A stretch of DNA of 10,483 nt from Parvibaculum sp. (GTDB lineage Bacteria; Pseudomonadota; Alphaproteobacteria; Parvibaculales; Parvibaculaceae). The notes under the pieces were generated by a model, which did not search any database, had not been told where the DNA came from, and saw only the letters and a list, made by a program, of their open reading frames with translations. This document shows, piece after piece, positions 1 to 5,169 of this stretch (position 1 is its first letter; each line of letters opens with the position of its first letter). The position numbers and the translations under genes were made by a program. The DNA is taken from the NCBI GenBank assembly GCA_020062605.1, contig JAGUWA010000211.1, positions 1 to 10,483 of the forward strand, given 5' to 3'.

Positions 1-857
1 CCTTCGCGCCCCGCCTCCAGCGCGGCGCCGGCCGCGTCGCCATCGAACGCATTCCCTATTTTGCCGAACAGATCGTCGAGACGTTGCAGGACGTCGAGCA
101 GTTGATCCTTGTCGGCGCCAAGCCGCCCGTCTCCTTCTTCGCTTATCCGGGCAAGCCGAGCTGGTGCACGCCCGACAGCGCCGACATTCTCTACCTTGCT
201 CATCCGCATGAAGACGGCACCGCCGCGCTCGAAGCGGTCGCCGAAGCGATCGGCGCGCCGAAGGAGCCCGCCAATGTCGCGGCCCTGCAGAAGCCCGATC
301 TGCCCAAGGCGGGCGCATCCTTCGACCAGTTCACCATCGGTCAGATCGTCGGTCACTTCCTGCCGGAAAACGCCATCATCTCCGACGAAGCCGCGACCTC
401 CGGCATCGGCTCGATGATCGCGACCGCGACCGCCGCGCCACACGATCACCTCTCGCTCACCGGCGGTTCCATCGGTCAGGGCCTGCCGCTCGCCACCGGC
501 GCCGCCGTCGCCTGTCCGGATCGCAAGACCGTCTGCCTCCATGGCGATGGCGGCGCGATGTATACGCTTCAGGCGCTCTGGACGCAGGCCCGCGAGAAGC
601 TCGACGTGACGACCGTCATCTTCGCGAACCGCTCCTACGCCATTCTCAATGTCGAGCTGATGCGCGTCGGCGCGGAAAATCCCGGCCCCAAGGCGCTCTC
701 CATGCTCGACCTGCACAACCCTGAACTGAACTGGGCATCGATCGGCAACGGCATGGGCGTCGAGTCCACGCGCGTCGAGACGGTGGAGGATTTCGTGGAC
801 GCCTTCTCCTCTGCCATGAAGCAGAAGGGCCCGCGCCTCATCGAAGTGATGATCTAA
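1..857 (+). CDS. ThDP-dependent acetolactate synthase-like enzyme, C-terminal part (5' end outside window)
   Basis: An open frame enters from the left edge (first full codon at position 3) and ends at TAA 855-857, leaving about 284 residues. This is the middle and C-terminal portion of a thiamin-diphosphate enzyme of the IlvB / benzoylformate-decarboxylase superfamily, normally about 510-560 residues. Visible landmarks are a central-domain stretch with VGAKPPVSFFAYPGKPS, the GGSIGQGLPLATGAA segment, and the Mg/ThDP motif, which starts with GDGG (codons from 543) and ends at the Asn of FANRSYAIL about 27 residues on. The family joins or decarboxylates 2-keto acids. This subgroup is commonly annotated 'acetolactate synthase large subunit' but resembles benzoylformate decarboxylase (MdlC) as much as biosynthetic IlvB, and no small-subunit gene lies downstream. 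A catabolic 2-ketoacid decarboxylase or carboligase is therefore equally possible. The fold is certain; the substrate is not. The TTG at 84 is internal and not the start. Confidence 0.88.
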   Translation, partial: FAPRLQRGAGRVAIERIPYFAEQIVETLQDVEQLILVGAKPPVSFFAYPGKPSWCTPDSADILYLAHPHEDGTAALEAVAEAIGAPKEPANVAALQKPDLPKAGASFDQFTIGQIVGHFLPENAIISDEAATSGIGSMIATATAAPHDHLSLTGGSIGQGLPLATGAAVACPDRKTVCLHGDGGAMYTLQALWTQAREKLDVTTVIFANRSYAILNVELMRVGAENPGPKALSMLDLHNPELNWASIGNGMGVESTRVETVEDFVDAFSSAMKQKGPRLIEVMI

Positions 858-864
858 CCATCCT

Positions 865-972
865 CGTCATTGCGAGGAGCGCGGCAGCGCGACGAAGCAA
901 TCCAGGAGCCGCTTGCTCCGTGCCTGCCGCCCCTGGATTGCTTCGCTCCCTGACCGGTCGCTCGCAATGACG
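865..972. repeat. Long imperfect palindrome, copy 1 (MITE/REP-like intergenic element)
   Basis: The outer arms CGTCATTGCGAG (865-876) and CTCGCAATGACG (961-972) are perfect 12-bp inverted repeats. The inner arms CGAAGCAATCCAGG (893-906) and CCTGGATTGCTTCG (932-945) are perfect 14-bp inverted repeats around a 25-nt loop (907-931). A second copy lies at 9627-9732, with the loop differing at only three positions. The element fills the gap between two convergent genes and could form a large stem usable as a bidirectional terminator. It encodes nothing visible. Confidence 0.93.
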
Positions 973-1000
973 ATGGAAATTCGGGAAAAGCGTCCGCCGC

Positions 1001-1297
1001 TCAGTTCAGGATGCGGTTGAGCGTGAACTCGCCCTGGCGGACGCGGTCGGCAAGACCGTTCGCCATCTCGGCAACGGCTTCCTCGCCATAGGCTTCCACC
1101 ATGTCGGAAAGCGCCGCGAAGATCGCGGTGGTCGCGAGGATGTCGGCCTCGACTCCTTCGCCGAGCGCCTCGTCCCACGCATCCAGAATGTTCTGAAGCG
1201 CAACGCGCCGCTGTTCGGACTCGGTAAGCGGGGAGGCGTCGTGTCCGTCCTCGTCGAGCGGACCGAAGCTGGCGTCTCCCGGAAAATCTTCAGCCAT
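1001..1297 (-). CDS. Small acidic hypothetical protein (98 aa)
   Basis: A 98-residue protein that I do not recognise. The ATG at 1297 is chosen because an AGAGGA Shine-Dalgarno sits just upstream of it; an in-frame GTG at 1321 would add 8 residues but lacks that support. The N-terminal third is acidic and probably flexible (PLDEDGHDAS). The rest looks all-helical, with amphipathic segments such as QNILDAWDEALGEGVEAD and EAYGEEAVAEMANGLADRV. There is no signal peptide, membrane segment, cysteine or known catalytic motif. It is the last of three minus-strand genes, 177 bp below the TIGR02301 gene, so it may have its own promoter; I find no clear one. It is probably a cytosolic, conserved alphaproteobacterial protein. 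The reality of the gene is supported by its coding-like composition and good ribosome site; its function is unknown. Confidence 0.72.
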   Translation of the reverse strand: MAEDFPGDASFGPLDEDGHDASPLTESEQRRVALQNILDAWDEALGEGVEADILATTAIFAALSDMVEAYGEEAVAEMANGLADRVRQGEFTLNRILN

Positions 1298-1450
1298 GGG
1301 TCCTCTCGTAGCGTTTCGCACCGGCCGCTTCGGGGCGGCGCATCCTTATTCTTCGCCTTTGTAACACACTGGTGCCGAATGTCTCCCGTTTCGTGAAAGA
1401 CAGGTTAATGGCCGTCACAATGGAAAGCGTTGTGGAGGAGAGGAGATGAG

Positions 1451-1475
1451 GAAACCACGTCGACGGTATGGTTTC
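1451..1475 (-). terminator. Possible hairpin after the TIGR02301 gene
   Basis: GAAACCA (1451-1457) and TGGTTTC (1469-1475) are perfect 7-bp arms around an 11-nt centre that contains the self-complementary CGTCGACG. The hairpin begins at the last base of the stop codon of the 1475-1885 gene. There is no U-run after it on the minus strand, so an intrinsic terminator is only a suggestion; it could instead be a 3'-end stabilising stem. Confidence 0.35.
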
Positions 1476-1885
1476 TAGCGCCCGAGCCCGCTTGCGGCCA
1501 GCTCCTCGGAAAGCCGCTGCCCGTCCTGCATCAGCTTGTCGGACTGCGTTGCCGCCGTCCTCGTGCAGTTGGGATAGGCGTTGCGATAGCGGTAATAGGC
1601 CTCGTTGAAATGCTTGATGAGAGCCTGGCGTTCCCTCTCGCTCGGACGCACCGCGCCCATCATTTCGATCATCTTGTTGCGCCAGAGCTGGCCTTCATTG
1701 GTGCCGCAAAGCGCCCGCAGATGGTGAATGCCGCCAAGCACTTCCGCCAGTTGCGCAACGCCGGCGGGCATCGCCTCCGCCCGCACGGTCAGGAAGGGAA
1801 GCAGGGCGAGCGCGGCCGCAAGCGCCAGCGGCAAAAGCCGCCGCTTTCTCTTCACCGTCCCGATACTGGACAATCCCTGTTCCAT
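1475..1885 (-). CDS. TIGR02301 family secreted protein
   Basis: This 136-residue protein has a typical secretion signal: a basic KRKRR stretch (about residues 12-16), a hydrophobic run LLPLALAAALALLPFLTV, and a likely signal-peptidase site after A-E-A at about residue 38. The mature part shows the pattern I associate with the alphaproteobacterial family TIGR02301: AQLAEVLGGIHHLRALCG, then NEGQLWRNKM, then ALIKHFNEAYYRYRNAYPNC and a C-terminal helix. Two cysteines (LCG and NCT) could form a disulfide in the periplasm. The ATG at 1885 has a GGAG just upstream and gives a sensible signal peptide. An ATG at 1936 would add 17 residues before it and has no ribosome site. No biochemical role is known to me. 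It lies 116 bp downstream of the nitronate monooxygenase-type gene on the same strand, so co-transcription is possible but unproven. Confidence 0.8.
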   Translation of the reverse strand: MEQGLSSIGTVKRKRRLLPLALAAALALLPFLTVRAEAMPAGVAQLAEVLGGIHHLRALCGTNEGQLWRNKMIEMMGAVRPSERERQALIKHFNEAYYRYRNAYPNCTRTAATQSDKLMQDGQRLSEELAASGLGR

Positions 1886-2001
1886 AATGCTCCGAGAGCC
1901 CACCTGCAGCCGCAATGACCGCATTGTTGCGATCATTGCTGCAGGAATTGGGCCTCGTCAGGGCGCGGAACGCCGTCCGGAAACGTGACTCGAAGAAAGG
2001 T

Positions 2002-2967
2002 TCAGCCGAACTTCTTCAGCCGCTCGAGCACCGCCTCGGCCTCCGCCATCGTCTTTTCCACGATGTCCTTCGCGGACAGGATCTCATGGATGCCGCCGGC
2101 ACCCTGACCCATGGCGAAGCAGGAGCGGTCGCGGTCGAGCCCCTCGATCTGGCCGCCGATGCCGCCCATCACATTGTTCTGGTGCGACAGGATCGCCTGC
2201 TGCGGGAAGGGCTGGATGTCGGCGGGCCGGCTCTCCCAATCCTGCACGTAAGGGTTGTTGAACACGCGCATCGTCTTGCCGGAATAACAACGCGTCACGA
2301 TCGTGTCTGTGTCCTTCGCGTCCACGATCACCTGGCGGTACATGTCGCCCGCATGGCTTTCCTTCGCCGCGATGAAGCGCGTGCCCATCCACACGCCCTG
2401 CGCGCCGAAGGCAAGCGCCGCGGCAAGTCCGCGTCCGTCGATGATCGATCCGGCCGCGATCACGGGGATCGTCTTCACCGCATCCACGATCTGCGGAATG
2501 AGCGCCATGCCGGCCACCTTGCCGGTGTGCCCGCCGCCTTCCGTGCCCTGCGCGATCACGCCGTCGAGCCCGGCCTTCTCGCCCGCCACCGCATGTTTCA
2601 CGGTGCCGCACACATTCATGACCTTCATGCCCGCTTTGTGCAGCTTGTCGAGAATGTTGTTGGGCACGCCCAGACCGGAAATGAACGCCGCCGCGCCTTC
2701 CTCGATCATGATGTCGGCGGTCTTCTCGAGCGATTCCGGAACGGCCGCGAGCAGGTCCACGCCGAACGGCTTGTCGGTCAGGTCCTTCACCTTCTTCATC
2801 TGCGCGCGGATTTCTTCCGGCTGCAGCCCCGCCATGCCCAGCGTGCCGAAGCCGCCGGCATTGGAAACGGCGGCGGCAAGTTCCGCATAGGAAACGCCGC
2901 CCATGCCCGCGAGCATGATCGGGTACTTGATGCCGAGAAGGTCGCAAAGCGGTGTGTGAATGGCCAT
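2002..2967 (-). CDS. Nitronate monooxygenase / 2-nitropropane dioxygenase-type FMN oxidoreductase
   Basis: A 321-residue TIM-barrel flavoprotein of the NMO/NPD family (usual length about 310-360). The N-terminus reads KYPIMLAGMGGVSYAELAAAVSNAGGFG, the first FMN-contacting strand and helix. IAQGTEGGGHTG (residues 138-149) carries the His (147) seen near the flavin in this family. AAGSIIDGRG...GVWMGTRF (171-198) is the FMN-phosphate site. Family members oxidise nitronates such as propionate-3-nitronate using O2. Many relatives act instead on other small substrates or as NAD(P)H:quinone oxidoreductases, and some are enoyl-ACP reductases (FabK), so the substrate is open. The ATG at 2967 is preceded by an AGGGAG ribosome site. 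Upstream lies a strong promoter with a dyad operator, suggesting repression that is lifted by an inducer. The gene is divergent from the PQQ-dependent dehydrogenase at 3193. Confidence 0.88.
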   Translation of the reverse strand: MAIHTPLCDLLGIKYPIMLAGMGGVSYAELAAAVSNAGGFGTLGMAGLQPEEIRAQMKKVKDLTDKPFGVDLLAAVPESLEKTADIMIEEGAAAFISGLGVPNNILDKLHKAGMKVMNVCGTVKHAVAGEKAGLDGVIAQGTEGGGHTGKVAGMALIPQIVDAVKTIPVIAAGSIIDGRGLAAALAFGAQGVWMGTRFIAAKESHAGDMYRQVIVDAKDTDTIVTRCYSGKTMRVFNNPYVQDWESRPADIQPFPQQAILSHQNNVMGGIGGQIEGLDRDRSCFAMGQGAGGIHEILSAKDIVEKTMAEAEAVLERLKKFG

Positions 2968-3013
2968 GAATGTTCTCCCTGCGCGGATGCCTCGGCGCCT
3001 GCCGGTTCCGCCA

Positions 3014-3036
3014 TTTAGTTCGGTTGCCTAACTAAA
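3014..3036. promoter_or_regulatory. 23-bp dyad operator overlapping the flavoenzyme promoter
   Basis: TTTAGTT (3014-3020) and AACTAAA (3030-3036) are perfect 7-bp arms. The symmetry continues inward with GG and CC pairs around a 3-bp centre (one mismatched pair), making a nearly perfect 23-bp palindrome. It covers the -10 box of the minus-strand promoter, the usual place for a repressor site. The shape suits a MarR- or TetR-type dimer. A MarR gene lies in this window (6399-6905), but no matching site is visible near it, so the regulator is not identified. Confidence 0.72.
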
Positions 3037-3059
3037 AGCATCGCCCCTCCATCTGTCAA
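3031..3059 (-). promoter_or_regulatory. Sigma-70-type promoter for the nitronate monooxygenase-type gene
   Basis: On the minus strand a consensus -35 TTGACA (complement of 3054-3059) is followed, after exactly 17 bp, by TTTAGT (complement of 3031-3036), four of six matches to TATAAT. The predicted transcript would start near 3024 and have a leader of roughly 55 nt ending in the AGGGAG ribosome site before the ATG at 2967. Confidence 0.7.
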
Positions 3060-3079
3060 GCGGCCCCTCTCAATTCCAC

Positions 3080-3097
3080 CCCTCCCCGAGGGGAGGG
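3080..3097. repeat. GC-rich short palindrome (CCCTCCCC / GGGGAGGG family), copy a
   Basis: Perfect 8-bp arms CCCTCCCC (3080-3087) and GGGGAGGG (3090-3097) with a 2-nt centre. The flanking 'TTCCACC' is shared with the copy at 6351; a related copy is at 4388. It lies in the divergent intergenic region between the flavoenzyme and sugar dehydrogenase promoters, so it is not simply a terminator here. Confidence 0.7.
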
Positions 3098-3192
3098 CAG
3101 CCTTGGAAACCATCCCCGCCACATTTTGGTCGTGTCGCCGGGCAAGGTTTTGACTTTCCGGTTCTCGATCAAGTCCGATCAAAGGAAGTCGC

Positions 3193-4359
3193 ATGATCCG
3201 CCGTTCCGCTTTTGCCCTCGCTCTTGCCGCCACCCTTGCAGTCCCCGCCTTCGCCCTCGACGAGACCTTCGCCACGGAGAAGGTGAAAATTCGCGTCGAG
3301 ACGGTGGCGCAGGGTCTCGATCATCCCTGGGGCATCGCCTTCCTGCCGGACGGAAATTTTCTCGTCACCGAGCGGCCGGGCTTCCTGCGCATCGTCACGC
3401 CGGAGGGCAAGATCGGCGACGCGATCTACGGCGTGCCGCAGGTCGATGCGCGCGGGCAGGGCGGCCTGCTCGATGTCGCGCTCGATCCTGACTTTGCCGA
3501 AAACCGCCTCGTCTATCTGAGCTATGCGGAGAAGGGAGAGGCCCCGGAAAACAAAAATAGAAATGGCACGGCCGTCGCGCGCGGCCGTCTCACCGAAAGC
3601 CTCTCCCCGCAATTGCAGGACGTGGAGGTGATCTTCCGTCAGCAGCCGAAACTGCCAAGCACGCTCCACTTCGGCTCCCGTCTCGTCTTCGACCGCGAAG
3701 GCCACCTCTTCATCACCATGGGGGAGCGCTCGAAAAAGGAGTTTCGCGGTCAGGCGCAGGATCTCTCGTCCCACCTCGGCAAGATCGTCCGCATCTGGCC
3801 GGACGGAACCGTGCCGGACGACAACCCCTTCGCCGATACGGACAATGCAGCGGGCGCGCTTCCCGAAATCTGGTCCTGGGGTCACCGCAACGTGCAAGGC
3901 GCCGCGCTCCATCCCGAAACCGGCAGGCTCTGGGAAAACGAGCACGGGCCGCGCGGTGGCGACGAAGTGAACATTCCCGAGCCCGGCAAAAATTATGGCT
4001 GGCCCGTCGTCACCTATGGCACCGAATATAGCGGCCTGCCGGTGGGCTCCGGCGAAAGCGCGGCGCCCGGCATGGAACAGCCCGTCCACTACTGGGTGCC
4101 CTCCATCGGCCCCTCCGGCATGGCGTTCTACACCGGCGACGCCATCCCCGAATGGAAGGGGGACCTCTTCGTCGGCGGCCTCGCCATCCCGCAGCTCGCC
4201 CGCCTCACCCTCGACGGCGACAGGGTCACGGGCGATGAGCCCATGCTGAAAGACCTCGGCCTGCGCATCCGCGATGTCGCCCAAGGCCCCGACGGCACGC
4301 TCTACCTCCTCACCGACGAGGAAGACGGCCAGATCCTCCGCATCATGAAGGCTGACTGA
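3193..4359 (+). CDS. Periplasmic PQQ-dependent aldose sugar dehydrogenase (GDH-B / sorbosone dehydrogenase family)
   Basis: This 388-residue protein starts with a Sec signal peptide (MIRRS, hydrophobic run, A-F-A cleavage site at residue 21), so it acts in the periplasm. The mature part is a six-bladed beta-propeller of the soluble PQQ glucose/sorbosone dehydrogenase family (PF07995, E. coli YliI-like). Recognisable pieces are HPWGIAFLPDG (44-53), GGLLDVALDPDF (90-101), LHFGSRLVFD with the probable catalytic base His159, WSWGHRNVQG with the PQQ-binding Arg232, then ENEHGPRGGDEVN (248-260) and KNYGWPVVTYG. These enzymes oxidise aldoses at C1 using PQQ and Ca2+ and pass electrons to a respiratory acceptor. 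The ATG at 3193 follows an AAGGAAG ribosome site. A TTGACT at 3150-3155 could be a -35 box, but I see no convincing -10. No PQQ biosynthesis gene is in the window. The exact sugar is unknown. Confidence 0.92.
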   Translation: MIRRSAFALALAATLAVPAFALDETFATEKVKIRVETVAQGLDHPWGIAFLPDGNFLVTERPGFLRIVTPEGKIGDAIYGVPQVDARGQGGLLDVALDPDFAENRLVYLSYAEKGEAPENKNRNGTAVARGRLTESLSPQLQDVEVIFRQQPKLPSTLHFGSRLVFDREGHLFITMGERSKKEFRGQAQDLSSHLGKIVRIWPDGTVPDDNPFADTDNAAGALPEIWSWGHRNVQGAALHPETGRLWENEHGPRGGDEVNIPEPGKNYGWPVVTYGTEYSGLPVGSGESAAPGMEQPVHYWVPSIGPSGMAFYTGDAIPEWKGDLFVGGLAIPQLARLTLDGDRVTGDEPMLKDLGLRIRDVAQGPDGTLYLLTDEEDGQILRIMKAD

Positions 4360-4387
4360 CAGACCCGCGCCGCCGTTCTCAACTCCC

Positions 4388-4430
4388 ACCCTCCCCTTGG
4401 GGAGGGTCGAAATTCGCTACGCGAATTTCG
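4388..4430. repeat. Double-hairpin intergenic element after the sugar dehydrogenase gene
   Basis: Two adjacent perfect stems. ACCCTCCCC (4388-4396) pairs with GGGGAGGGT (4399-4407) around TT. CGAAATTCG (4408-4416) pairs with CGAATTTCG (4422-4430) around 5 nt. The first stem belongs to the same family as 3080-3097 and 6351-6371. It starts 29 bp after the stop codon of the sugar dehydrogenase and could end its transcript, although no T-run follows. Confidence 0.78.
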
Positions 4431-4475
4431 GGGCGGGGGCAGCGCCGGGGAAGCCAAGTCTTTCCACGAATGTAT

Positions 4476-4500
4476 AATATTTGACAAAAAGACAAATATT
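4476..4500. promoter_or_regulatory. AT-rich palindromic operator / promoter of the XRE-MNT gene
   Basis: AATATTTG (4476-4483) and CAAATATT (4493-4500) form a perfect 8-bp inverted repeat with a 9-nt spacer inside the most AT-rich patch of the window, 15 bp before the ATG at 4516. A TTGACA (4481-4486) lies in the left arm. A poor -10 (TTTTAT, 4506-4511, 19-bp spacing) would place the transcript start at about the ATG, which would make the mRNA leaderless and explain the missing Shine-Dalgarno. TATAAT at 4473-4478 is an alternative -10. The site is well placed for autoregulation by the XRE domain of the downstream protein. Confidence 0.62.
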
Positions 4501-4515
4501 GCACATTTTATCGCC

Positions 4516-5013
4516 ATGCAGACCGACAGCAACAACCTCACCCCCGCCGACTGCCGTGCGGCCCGGGGCCGTCTCGGGCTCACCCAGGCGGAGCTTGCCC
4601 GCCGCGCCGGTATTTCGCGCGCGACCCTCGTCAATTTCGAGAAGGGCAGGGGCGAGCCGCTGCGCGCAAGCCTTCAGGCGCTGCAGTCCGCCCTGTCGGA
4701 GCGCCCCCAACACAAAAGCCGCCTCGCCCATGTGCTCCGTACACTGCAGAAAGCGCGCCCCGAACTTGAGAAACAAGGCGTTCGTCATCTCGCCGTTTTC
4801 GGCTCTGTCGCTCGCATGGAGGACGGACCGGACAGCGACCTCGATGTCGTCGTTGATCTTGATCCCGCATGTAAATTCGATCTGTTTGATCTTGCCGGTA
4901 TCGCGGGCACAGTTGAGCGGTTGGTAGAGATGCATATTGATCTGCTGGAACGTCGCAGTCTTAAGCCTCGCCTTCGCGCCGAGGTGGATAAGGAATGGAT
5001 TTTCGCGTTCTAG
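4516..5013 (+). CDS. XRE-family HTH fused to minimal nucleotidyltransferase (MNT, MntA-like)
   Basis: This 165-residue protein has two domains. Residues about 8-60 are an XRE/Cro helix-turn-helix (RGRLGLTQAELARRAGISRATLVNFEKG). Residues about 75-165 are a minimal nucleotidyltransferase of the DNA polymerase beta fold. The active site is complete: G96-S97, ten residues, then D108-L-D110, an exact GSX10DXD pattern, with a likely third carboxylate at D142 (HIDLLERR). In HEPN/MNT toxin-antitoxin pairs this domain is the antitoxin MntA, which AMPylates a tyrosine on the HEPN RNase HepT. Here the DNA-binding part is fused on, and an inverted repeat lies directly upstream, suggesting autoregulation. 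The usual HEPN (DUF86) partner is not visible on either side. No Shine-Dalgarno precedes the ATG, and no earlier ATG, GTG or TTG is available in this frame. It may be an orphan antitoxin, a regulator, or one whose partner is elsewhere. Confidence 0.87.
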   Translation: MQTDSNNLTPADCRAARGRLGLTQAELARRAGISRATLVNFEKGRGEPLRASLQALQSALSERPQHKSRLAHVLRTLQKARPELEKQGVRHLAVFGSVARMEDGPDSDLDVVVDLDPACKFDLFDLAGIAGTVERLVEMHIDLLERRSLKPRLRAEVDKEWIFAF

Positions 5014-5046
5014 CCCGGCGTTTCCCTTGCTCCAGCTACAAAAAAG

Positions 5047-5139
5047 AATGTCATCCCGGCACCTGTTGCCGGGACCCAATCCACGCGGCAACGAATATCG
5101 AGGCCAATGGATCGCGGGAATAAATCCCGCGATGACATT
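5047..5139. repeat. Composite palindromic repeat with two internal hairpins
   Basis: Terminal arms AATGTCATC (5047-5055) and GATGACATT (5131-5139) are perfect 9-bp inverted repeats. Inside, CCCGGCA (5055-5061) pairs with TGCCGGG (5067-5073), and ATCGCGGGA (5111-5119) pairs with TCCCGCGAT (5125-5133). The right hairpin competes with the terminal stem for 5131-5133. The strand can fold as a cruciform with two side hairpins. A relic of the same left end is at 9563-9593. The element fills the gap between the XRE-MNT gene and the convergent lactate-dehydrogenase-like gene. Confidence 0.85.
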
Positions 5140-5169
5140 TCTGTTTGTGGCTGGATGTAACTTCCCACC

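Noticed and set aside
865..972. The repeated palindromes as CRISPR repeats or a tRNA-like RNA
   Set aside because: Only two copies about 9 kb apart, not a regular array; the fold is one long stem with no tRNA features such as a T-loop or CCA end.
867..1178. An arginine-rich 103-codon minus-strand frame
   Set aside because: It reads through the palindromic repeat and a wrong frame of the 98-residue gene; low-complexity Arg/Gly content marks it as a shadow.
1915..3018. A 367-codon plus-strand open frame
   Set aside because: It is antisense to the nitronate monooxygenase-type gene, whose motifs, promoter and ribosome site are convincing; the plus-strand product is His/Arg/Leu-rich with no domain.
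3169..4389. A 406-codon minus-strand open frame
   Set aside because: It is antisense to the PQQ-dependent dehydrogenase, which has a signal peptide and clear family motifs; the minus-strand frame has no ribosome site or recognisable features.
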